The notes under the pieces were generated by a model. The model did not search any database. It saw only the letters and a list, made by a program, of their open reading frames with translations, and was not told where the DNA came from. A program made the position numbers and the translations under genes. This document shows, one piece after another, positions 52,944-60,257 of a DNA stretch of 64,000 nucleotides. Source of the stretch: Pelagibaculum spongiae (GTDB taxonomy: Bacteria; Pseudomonadota; Gammaproteobacteria; Enterobacterales; Pelagibaculaceae). Positions within the stretch are counted from its first letter, which is position 1. Each line of letters begins with the position of its first letter. The stretch is taken from positions 248,001-312,000 of the forward strand of contig NZ_QDDL01000002.1 of NCBI RefSeq assembly GCF_003097315.1, read 5' to 3'.

Positions 52944-53558
52944 ATGAGTTTTTGGAAAGTACTAGGCGGAGCTGCCGCAGGTGTCGCATGTATAGTCGCT
53001 CTACCTGTTGCTGGTCCAATTGGGGCAGTTACTGCTGCCGGTGCTGCCATCGCCGGCACTCTTGGTGCAACAGCTGGCGGTATTGCTGAAGCAATGGATG
53101 ATAGCGAAGAAGAAGCAGAAAAAAGAGGAGAAGAACGGGCAGCAGCAGAATATGATAAAAAATATGAAAAGCTGTTAGTAGCCTTTGAAGATGCAAAGAG
53201 TAGAATTAAAGATACTGAAGGATATTTTAATTTAATTATTGCAATGGAAGCTGTTGGGCTAGCTTGTGCTAATTGTGATGGTGAAATTTCTGAGAATGAA
53301 CGCTTGGAAATAGATACGTTTATCGCTGGATCCGTTGCAGGAAATTTACCAGAAAATATTAAGAAAAAAATCCAAAGTATTGCTGACAACCCACCAAATA
53401 TCACTACCGCTTTTCACTATGCAAGTAAAGTTGGTTTAAATTCAACAGAGTTATTTGAAGATATCATTGAAATAGTCATGGAAGCTGATGGATACCGCGC
53501 TTCAGAAGAAGAGAAGTTCAAATCTCAGTGGAATCAGCTTGTAGAAATGGCATCATAG
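52944..53558 (+). CDS. TerB-like domain protein with glycine-zipper membrane segment
   Basis: 204 aa from the ATG at 52944 (AAGGAG six bases upstream). Residues 6-50 are Gly/Ala-rich and membrane-like (AAAGVACIVALPVAG, AAGAAIAGTLGATAGG), then an acidic coiled coil and a TerB-like helical domain (~100-204; AVGLACANCDGEISENE and VMEADGYRASEEEKF, each like a TerB metal-site loop). TerB domains recur in phage-defence and tellurite clusters. It lies between the WYL regulator and the HNH protein. Confidence 0.68.
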   Translation: MSFWKVLGGAAAGVACIVALPVAGPIGAVTAAGAAIAGTLGATAGGIAEAMDDSEEEAEKRGEERAAAEYDKKYEKLLVAFEDAKSRIKDTEGYFNLIIAMEAVGLACANCDGEISENERLEIDTFIAGSVAGNLPENIKKKIQSIADNPPNITTAFHYASKVGLNSTELFEDIIEIVMEADGYRASEEEKFKSQWNQLVEMAS

Positions 53559-53567
53559 GAGCTTATC

Positions 53568-55061
53568 ATGTCAAGTAGACTGGATAGATACAAAAAACAA
53601 AAGCAGATTATTGAAGCATCGAGAAAGAAAAAATTTATCAAAGAGCTTCCAACACCTAATGAAGTAACTGAGCTTTTATCTCAAAAAGTTGACTTCGAAT
53701 CGATAAATAATACTCTGCTTGATGATCTTCCAGTCTACAACTTGGAAGTAAGCGAGAAAGAAATCTCTGATTCACTTAAAGAATTAGACAAACAATTCAA
53801 CAAGGAAAAATACGACATACTATTTCAGTCTAGCAAAGAAGTTTTAATTGATCAGTTACTTACCCCATTAAAGTTAAGTAGGTCAGATTTAGAGAGCACC
53901 GACAGAAATTTCAATTATGACAGAAATGAATATACTAAATCACCCAAAAGTGTTGGAGGTGAAGGTGATTCATTTACTACTCAGAGAGACAAGCTAAAAC
54001 GATCACAAACAAATAGCGCGGGAGAAATCCAAGATACATATACTGGTAAATCTCATAATGAAAAAGAGATGGATCTCGACCATGTTAAATCTTTAAAAGA
54101 TTTTCATGACGATGGTGGATATATGCTTTCCGATGCTGAGAAACGACAGTTTGCTGCTGACTCCGGCAATCATGAGTTTACACATTCAAGCATAAACAGG
54201 TCTAAAGGAGAGAAAGATCTTAATGAATTCGCTCAAAATAATGACAACATAGATAAACGCCGAACAAATGCTGCTCATGATAGAGCAAGCAAGACATCTG
54301 AGAAATATGTTCCTCAAGGAAATATTGATAAAACAATATTCATTGCAAAAAAAGGCGCTCAAGATGGAGTTAAGAGTGGCGCTCATCAAGGTATGCAGCA
54401 TGGGGTAGCTTCTATTCTATCTGAATTGATTTCATCTGTTTTTTATGAAGTACAAGATATTTTCAATAACGGCTGGAAAGGTGGGAAATACAACAATTCT
54501 TGGATTGATGCTCTCAAGGAGAGACTATCTCGTATAAAGGATAAGATTTTATCAAAATGGAAAACATTCGTTAAATCTTTTGCAGACGGTGCATTTTCTG
54601 GTTTTATTTCTTCGATATTTACTGCAATACTGAATATGTTTATACGAACAGGTTCCAATATTGTCAGAATTATAAGAGAAAGTTTTTTATCCCTCACCAA
54701 AGCCTTAAAAGTTTTACTCTCCCCTCCAGATGGGATGACTACACGGCAAGCCGCACACGAGGCTAGCAAGGTTCTGGCTACAGGAATAGTCATCACCGGT
54801 GGCGTTATTGCCGGCGAAGCACTTTCAACTCTTTTAAATGGCATACCTTTTTCCGATATTATTTCGATGGTTTTGACTGGAATGCTGTCTGGCCTCGGTT
54901 CTCTGCTAGTTGTCTTTTTACTAGATAAACTTGACTTGTTTGGTATCAATAAATCTGAACGTCACAATTTTATTATAGGAACTCTAGATTCTAAAATATC
55001 TTCCCACACTGAAGAAATGGAAAAAATAATTGATGACTTAGGTCTAAGTTATGATGGATAG
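53568..55061 (+). CDS. HNH-nuclease-like protein fused to a membrane region
   Basis: 497 aa (AGGAG six bases before the ATG). Residues ~160-220 carry an HNH-like core: DLDHVKSLKDFH (Asp171-His172), GNHEFTH (~200-206) and SINRSKGEKDLNEF. The rest has a GAQDGVKSGAHQGMQHG Gly/His stretch and three C-terminal hydrophobic segments (near 345-365, 410-435 and 440-460). A nuclease joined to membrane helices suits a defence effector, but no named system is recognised. Confidence 0.62.
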   Translation: MSSRLDRYKKQKQIIEASRKKKFIKELPTPNEVTELLSQKVDFESINNTLLDDLPVYNLEVSEKEISDSLKELDKQFNKEKYDILFQSSKEVLIDQLLTPLKLSRSDLESTDRNFNYDRNEYTKSPKSVGGEGDSFTTQRDKLKRSQTNSAGEIQDTYTGKSHNEKEMDLDHVKSLKDFHDDGGYMLSDAEKRQFAADSGNHEFTHSSINRSKGEKDLNEFAQNNDNIDKRRTNAAHDRASKTSEKYVPQGNIDKTIFIAKKGAQDGVKSGAHQGMQHGVASILSELISSVFYEVQDIFNNGWKGGKYNNSWIDALKERLSRIKDKILSKWKTFVKSFADGAFSGFISSIFTAILNMFIRTGSNIVRIIRESFLSLTKALKVLLSPPDGMTTRQAAHEASKVLATGIVITGGVIAGEALSTLLNGIPFSDIISMVLTGMLSGLGSLLVVFLLDKLDLFGINKSERHNFIIGTLDSKISSHTEEMEKIIDDLGLSYDG

Positions 55062-55079
55062 CTAGCCAAAAAACATTCA

Positions 55080-55111
55080 TTGAGCCAATTTAGATAAATT
55101 GGCTCAATTTT
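55080..55111. terminator. terminator after the HNH gene
   Basis: TTGAGCCAATTT, loop AGAT, AAATTGGCTCAA, then TTTT: a perfect 12-bp stem closing the WYL-TerB-HNH unit. Confidence 0.92.
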
Positions 55112-55160
55112 AAAAATAAAAACTTTTTTAACATTTCCACCATAAATCATAAGTAATCAC

Positions 55161-56237
55161 ATGGATACTCAACCAATAAAAATTCTCACTGAAAGCAAGC
55201 TGTTTGAAGTTACGGTGCTTTTAGTAATCATGTTAACTGCTATTATTGTCGGCGCTCAGACCTTTCCTGCAGCCCAGCCTTATATGCCGTTACTCAACTG
55301 GCTCGACAATATTGTTACGGTTATTTTGCTTGTTGAAATGGGTATGCGCCTTATTTCATCTCCAAGCAAATCTGCATATATAAAAGACCCTTGGAACATA
55401 CTTGATCTTTTGATTTTGGCTATCTGCCTTGCACCCATTCCTGATGGCGAAATGTCGATGGTTATGCGGTTGCTTCGAGTCTTTCGTGTTGCTCGAATTA
55501 TTATTTTAGTACCAGAGCTGAAAGTACTACTGAACTCGCTTATGCGTTCTATTCCGCAAATAGGCTATGTTCTCTGTCTTTTGTTTTTATTCTTTTATAT
55601 TTATGCAGTTATCGGCACAACTGCTTTTGCCAAGGTTAACCCTGAGTTATGGGGAGATATTTCTCTGTCATTACTGACACTATTTAGAATTATGACGTTA
55701 GAAGGCTGGACAGATGTGATGTATCAGACCATGGAGGTATATCCACTTTCCTGGACTTATTATTTATCATTCATATTTTTTACTGCTTTTGCGTTTTTGA
55801 ATATGATCATTGGTGTTTTAGTAAACAACCTGGAGCAGGAAAGTAATAAAGAATCTGGCATGACAAAAGAAGATTACGACCGCATCGAAAGCAAAATCAA
55901 TCAACTACTAGAGCAACCTGCCAGCTCACAACCGATAAATACCACTTCTGATGTTTCTTTGGAAAGCCCGTTATCGCAAATTGAGGTCAGCTATAACAGC
56001 CTCAAAGAACGTGGTGATCAGGGCGATCTTAATTATGACGAAATACTACTCATGAGTGCGCTGAAATACGCAATTGAAAACTATAAATGCCAATGGAAAT
56101 CTCCTGAAGGCCGAGCTCTAGAAAAATTGATGCAGCAGTACCCTCCTGAGCCACAATTAAAACCAAGCCAACAAGAATTATCTGCAACGCAGATATCTCA
56201 AGGCAGCAATTCGTTGGCTACAGATTCTATTGTTTAG
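55161..56237 (+). CDS. voltage-gated ion channel of the bacterial single-domain type
   Basis: 358 aa. Six transmembrane segments: S1-S3 at ~15-90, S4 MRLLRVFRVARIIIL with arginines 103, 106, 109 and 112, and the S5-pore-S6 part. The selectivity-filter region reads MTLEGWTDVMY (178-188), where NaChBac-type channels have TLESW, so the filter deviates by Gly for Ser. A ~110-residue hydrophilic C-terminus follows, longer than usual. Ion selectivity is not certain. Confidence 0.88.
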   Translation: MDTQPIKILTESKLFEVTVLLVIMLTAIIVGAQTFPAAQPYMPLLNWLDNIVTVILLVEMGMRLISSPSKSAYIKDPWNILDLLILAICLAPIPDGEMSMVMRLLRVFRVARIIILVPELKVLLNSLMRSIPQIGYVLCLLFLFFYIYAVIGTTAFAKVNPELWGDISLSLLTLFRIMTLEGWTDVMYQTMEVYPLSWTYYLSFIFFTAFAFLNMIIGVLVNNLEQESNKESGMTKEDYDRIESKINQLLEQPASSQPINTTSDVSLESPLSQIEVSYNSLKERGDQGDLNYDEILLMSALKYAIENYKCQWKSPEGRALEKLMQQYPPEPQLKPSQQELSATQISQGSNSLATDSIV

Positions 56238-56263
56238 AACCTTTTGGATTACCAATAATACTT

Positions 56264-56322
56264 CACCTCCATGTGACTGGACCCCGCCATTCCCTCACGG
56301 GATGACGGCTCCAGTGACATTC
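56264..56322. repeat. partial REP-like element, copy C
   Basis: CACCTCCATGTGACTGGA with CCCTCACGGGATGACGG repeats the block seen at 5071 and 6292. It lies in the 56238-56540 gap, which shows no other feature. Confidence 0.65.
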
Positions 56323-56540
56323 TTTAATTCAGCCGCTCCAAGTACAGCTCTATCCAACAGCTACAACCTCTAAACAAGCAAACCTTTTATTTGAAAGTGA
56401 TGTAACGTTTGGCAAGACGGTGACCGATGCAAAAAATTTTTACTTCGACCTAAGACTTTAGAACCATTGAAGGCTGCACAACATCAAGAGAGAATACATC
56501 CAAAACCAATAACAATTACCGCAGTATTCGAGGTGTCGTC

Positions 56541-56963
56541 ATGGAAAGTATTATCAAGCTATTAGCCTACCCTAGTACGACTTTTGCATCCTGGGTTGAA
56601 ACGGCTGGCGGCCCAACTAGTGTTGCTGTTTTCACTCTGGTTATCGCCATGTTGCCTGCATTGGCGTGCAACCCATTTAGTAAAAGCATTAAGGGCTATC
56701 TGGGCTCTACCCTGCTGCTGGGCGGCATCTATTTTTTGTGGTTTTTGCTGTTAACCGTCATGAAGTCTTATAACGCGGGCGTCGGCAATTTATTTTTTGA
56801 AATGGCGGCTTTGATGTCTGTCGGTATTGTCGCCACTGGAATCTACCAAGGGTTGCTGGCAGTGACCATGCCCAGGCGGTTACGGCTGGTGTTATTGCCG
56901 CACAGCTTATTGCTGGCTCTGGTGATTGCGATGCGCTTGGGCATGCCTTACCTAGGGAAGTAA
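56541..56963 (+). CDS. small multi-helix membrane protein (hypothetical)
   Basis: 140 aa with four hydrophobic segments (~27-43, 53-72, 85-108 and 115-137). GAGG lies seven bases before the ATG. No family recognised. Stands alone before the repeat array at 57053. Confidence 0.65.
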   Translation: MESIIKLLAYPSTTFASWVETAGGPTSVAVFTLVIAMLPALACNPFSKSIKGYLGSTLLLGGIYFLWFLLLTVMKSYNAGVGNLFFEMAALMSVGIVATGIYQGLLAVTMPRRLRLVLLPHSLLLALVIAMRLGMPYLGK

Positions 56964-57052
56964 ACAGTCAGAAGATTGGGAGATTTGAATTGGAGAATGA
57001 GTTGAAGGGTTGAGTTGGAGAGTAAGCTGAAGGGTTAAGCGCTTCTCATCGA

Positions 57053-57280
57053 CATCCTGACAGATAATTGCTCCCGGCATGATCTGCATTCCTCACATTC
57101 ATGTGACATACATTTCTTCCTGGTAAATCGTCACACCGGCATCCTGACAGATAATTGCTCCCGGCATTATTTGCATTCCTCACATCCATGTGAGTTCCTC
57201 CTTGTGACATACATTACGTCCTGGTAAATCGTCACACCGGCATCCTGCCTCCTTGTGACATACATTACGTCCCTGTAAAT
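57053..57280. repeat. tandem repeat array related to 13441-13566
   Basis: CATCCTG units start at 57053, 57140 and 57241 (spacing 87 and 101), each containing TGTGACATACATT and CTGGTAAATCG. The core matches the 51-bp units at 13441. The longer spacing comes from an inserted AGATAATTGCTCCCGG block. The 56964-57052 lead-in also has a short GAGTTGAAGGGTTGAG duplication. Confidence 0.8.
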
Positions 57281-57283
57281 AAA

Positions 57284-57314
57284 AAAGCCGCTGATTCAAT
57301 GAATCAGCGGCTTT
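57284..57314 (-). terminator. terminator of tRNA-Ser
   Basis: AAAGCCGCTGATTCA and TGAATCAGCGGCTTT form a 15-bp stem; on the minus strand it is followed by a T run, just after the tRNA gene. Confidence 0.88.
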
Positions 57315-57321
57315 CAGTATT

Positions 57322-57411
57322 TGGCGGAGGGATAGGGATTTGAACCCTAGAAGGTCGTTAAACCTTGCCGGTTTTCAAGACCGGTGCTTTCAACCGCTCA
57401 GCCATCCCTCC
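57322..57411 (-). tRNA. tRNA-Ser (UGA anticodon)
   Basis: On the minus strand it starts GGAGGGATGGCTGAGCGG (acceptor and D arm), has anticodon TGA (57375-57377 on the plus strand), a long variable arm typical of tRNA-Ser, T-loop GGTTCAAATCC, and an encoded 3' CCA. The bases 57412-57813 beyond hold no gene I can support. Confidence 0.97.
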
Positions 57412-57813
57412 TGAGCGGCAGAAATACTACTTCGGCCACTATTCAATGTAAAGATTTTTTCTGGTATTTGCTTTTCAAACCTTCTGAAAAAACTCTTTCC
57501 CTTATTTTGTAAAGGGTTTATCAAAAACTATCCCGACGAGCTGTTGCTTCCAAGATCAATCTTTTTACTGCGCTTCAGAGCTAACAGCAGTAAAACGGGC
57601 AACTTGTTTTATCTGACCAAAATATCAAAACAGCTTTACCACCAGTCGCTAAGTTACTCGCCTGAGTTGCCGAACATCAGTAGAACTTAATGTAAGCATT
57701 TGATCTTATTAAATCCCGCAAGCCAGAACAACCAATGTTTGAATCGCCAACTGAATTGTCTACTTCTATGCTTGTCATAATTTAATAACAGAAACAACAG
57801 GCTCAATATAAGC

Positions 57814-58428
57814 ATGAACAACCCAGTCAAAATTACTGTTTTCCGCTGGGCAGGTGCCTGGGGACCTTTCAAAGTGAATATTCCTTGCGGAGAATGTTCA
57901 CTTACCAAAGACATTATTACTGATTGTATTGAGACTGATCTGGCAGGAATCGATGTCGAATTAGATATGCGCGACTGGCTCACCGAATGGTGGAAGCCGT
58001 TAAGCAAAGGTGGCTGGCATGCGCCCATTGTATTAGTGAATGGCCAGCTGGTTTCCCAAGGCGCTGCATTAAATCGTGGGCTATTGACCCAAGCTGCAAT
58101 TGAAGCTGCCAAGACTGGCACACCGATGCAAGGCAATCATATTTTTGGCAAGGTCAGTTGCCCTCACTGTGTTCGTGCCAAAGAATATTTAACTCAAGCT
58201 GGCGTTGATTTTGAATACCACGATGTAGTGAAATCTGAAAAAGCACTTTATGAAATGTTGGCTCGCGTTAAGCCAATTATTGGTCCAAAAACACCGGTTA
58301 CTGTTCCACAAATCTGGATTAATGGACAATACATTGGCGGCGCTGACGACTTGAAAAAAGTATTGGGACTGGAAAATATCGAAGCTAACCCGGACCGGGG
58401 GCAATGCTCTTTATCTCCGAGTCGTTAA
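57814..58428 (+). CDS. glutaredoxin with two thioredoxin-like domains
   Basis: 204 aa. The N-terminal half is thioredoxin-like with CGEC (residues ~25-28) and GGWHAPIVLVNGQLVSQG. The C-terminal half (~105-190) is a glutaredoxin with the active site SCPHC and the glutathione-binding TVPQIWINGQYIGGADDL. A single-chain double fold is unusual against ~85-aa classical glutaredoxins. Cytoplasmic thiol reduction is inferred. Confidence 0.85.
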   Translation: MNNPVKITVFRWAGAWGPFKVNIPCGECSLTKDIITDCIETDLAGIDVELDMRDWLTEWWKPLSKGGWHAPIVLVNGQLVSQGAALNRGLLTQAAIEAAKTGTPMQGNHIFGKVSCPHCVRAKEYLTQAGVDFEYHDVVKSEKALYEMLARVKPIIGPKTPVTVPQIWINGQYIGGADDLKKVLGLENIEANPDRGQCSLSPSR

Positions 58429-58537
58429 CTTTAATCTTCCAGTCTATTTATTCATTTCGACTTATGTTTTATTTTCAGAAAAACTGCAAAATTGAACAAA
58501 TTTAGGAGCTAAAGAATTTAAAGTTTCCCTGGATATT

Positions 58538-58623
58538 GTAGGTTTAATGAACACTAGCGAAATCAGACATCTGGCGATAGGTTCCAAAAGTGTCTGATTG
58601 CGCCGAAGGCTTATCAAACCTAC
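58538..58623. repeat. MITE-like palindromic element (second copy)
   Basis: GTAGGTTT..AAATCAGACA (58538-58569) is inverted as TGTCTGATTGCGCC..TTATCAAACCTAC (58591-58623). The right arm agrees with the left arm of the copy at 14248. Its own left arm has diverged. Confidence 0.68.
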
Positions 58624-58679
58624 ATACAGCATAATGTTCGGTATCTTGGAAAAGAGGATGTTTATTATATTTCACTGCC

Positions 58680-59231
58680 TTAACCCGGCCAATTTTCTCC
58701 GGCGCTGCAATCTTCAACCAATAATTGATTATTTCTTGAATCATTATCGATAAAAACCTGATTGGTTGCAGATTTGGGGTATTGCCATGATTTACATTGC
58801 GCACTTTGTCCAGGGCCTACCACGATTTTTTCACCTGTTTTAATTTCACATTGACTGAGCATATTCAATTCGCTCCATGAAGGGCAAATTCCATTTTTAA
58901 TTCGGTATTCATCGCGCGTTCCCATCGGCTTTTCAAAAGACCACCAGCGGCCATATTTGCTGTAACTTTTATCGCTATTCCAAACCCGATAAACAATTAC
59001 TGGTTTGGCTGCCTGATACACCTTGCCCATACATAAACCACCTTTACCCGGCTCACCCATTGCGGCCTGTAATAGTTGCGCGTCTTTTACTTCCACCAAC
59101 CCTTGCGGCATTGCATCAATCTGACCAACACAATCAGCATTTGTGATAGCTACCGGCTGCAGCACGGCACAACCACTACCAAACGCAGTAATGGTAAATA
59201 AAAGTACTGCTCTTAATAAAATGGGGCGCAT
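58680..59231 (-). CDS. hypothetical lipoprotein
   Basis: 183 aa from the ATG at 59231 (AAGGAG six bases upstream; a longer frame to 59291 has no support). Signal LLRAVLLFTITAFGSGC with lipobox GSGC. The mature part has seven further cysteines and VYRVWNSDKSYSKYGRWW, suggesting a disulfide-bonded periplasmic protein. No family recognised. Confidence 0.72.
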   Translation of the reverse strand: MRPILLRAVLLFTITAFGSGCAVLQPVAITNADCVGQIDAMPQGLVEVKDAQLLQAAMGEPGKGGLCMGKVYQAAKPVIVYRVWNSDKSYSKYGRWWSFEKPMGTRDEYRIKNGICPSWSELNMLSQCEIKTGEKIVVGPGQSAQCKSWQYPKSATNQVFIDNDSRNNQLLVEDCSAGENWPG

Positions 59232-59774
59232 TAGCATCTCCTTGCTTGAATATACTCCGGCCGCAGTTAACGCTGACGGCATTCTTGCCATAGCATAGAC
59301 AAAGTTACCTACATCAGAGCAGATTGCTGAAAATTATGTTTTTCACTTAGAAGGATCTGATTGTTTTTTGACCAGAACTAGAATGATCGATTACTTTTTG
59401 TTTGGCGTTTGTACGTTTTTTGATCAGATTTTTTACTGCTTGTTAAAACGATAGCCGACAGCAACTTGCGAAGTGACTGGCGACTTGCTGACAAGCTAAC
59501 CACAAAGTTATCCACAGATACTTGTGATAAGTGCGGCATTCCTAAGTACAACACTCGCTTAGCAATGCAACTATTTTTATTTACTGCAACAACAACCAAC
59601 CGAGAAATATCTAGTAGTAGCAAAGAGATACCACTACATCATGCGGGGCTGTATATACATACAGTTCGATGTAATCCGAACTATAGCGCTCGCTGGCAAC
59701 AAAGCGGGAGGGTCACACAGAGAAAATTATACCCAAGCATTATTCGCCCAAATTAATCTGTGATTTTGAAAAAA
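59232..59774. other. intergenic region between the lipoprotein and S8 modules
   Basis: About 540 bases. It contains one perfect DnaA-box sequence TTATCCACA at 59508-59516 and several short chance frames. No clustering of DnaA boxes, so no origin is proposed. Confidence 0.5.
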
Positions 59775-60221
59775 CTAATAAGACATTGGTTGTACCCGGG
59801 GCAAGATCATATCCGGTTCTACGCTATTAACACCTGCGGTTACCTTAAGTGCTTCGATTAATTGTTGAAGATCGCTTCCCGGCTCAGTCGCCACAATAAA
59901 TATACCCGGTGCTACTCGTGCTTTAATGCTTAATCGGCTGTCTTGCAATATCACTTGTTCACTCACATCTCGATGCAGTCGAACAATTAAATCGCCGGTG
60001 ATTGTCGCAATATTCGGCTGATTCGGTAAAAGAATTTGTTGGCCTTTAAACAAACCATGCACTTGCTCACTGCCGCCATTTTTCTGCTGATATAACGAAT
60101 TATCTTGCATATGATAGGTCGGCATATTGGCTTTGTGATCATCAACCGTTGCTTGAGCACTTGCACAACCCATATTAAATAATTGCACTATGGTGATACC
60201 GATAAAAGTTAGCCTTTTCAT
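59775..60221 (-). CDS. small secreted protein, S8 protease partner (prodomain-like), second copy
   Basis: 148 aa (GAGG six bases before the ATG). Lipobox in QLFNMGC, so probably a lipoprotein, unlike the paralog at 27607. The C-terminal half ends LKVTAGVNSVEPDM, a very prodomain-like (I9) ending, preceded by ITGDLIVRLHRDVSEQ that mirrors ITG/VTGAIIVKLD in the paralog. 36 bases downstream of its protease gene. Confidence 0.72.
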   Translation of the reverse strand: MKRLTFIGITIVQLFNMGCASAQATVDDHKANMPTYHMQDNSLYQQKNGGSEQVHGLFKGQQILLPNQPNIATITGDLIVRLHRDVSEQVILQDSRLSIKARVAPGIFIVATEPGSDLQQLIEALKVTAGVNSVEPDMILPRVQPMSY

Positions 60222-60257
60222 TTCGACCTCTTGTAGCTTATTTTAAAGTTTTTGAGC

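Noticed and set aside
52868..53404. 178-codon minus-strand frame
   Set aside because: Antisense to the well-supported TerB-like gene; Ala/Pro/Ser-rich because it mirrors a Gly/Ala-rich region.
57687..58136. 149-codon minus-strand frame
   Set aside because: Antisense shadow of the glutaredoxin gene.
59508..59516. Perfect DnaA box TTATCCACA suggesting an origin
   Set aside because: A single box without an AT-rich unwinding element, clustering or origin-type genes.
59378..59756. Short frames on both strands in the gap before the S8 module
   Set aside because: No ribosome binding site or recognisable protein features.
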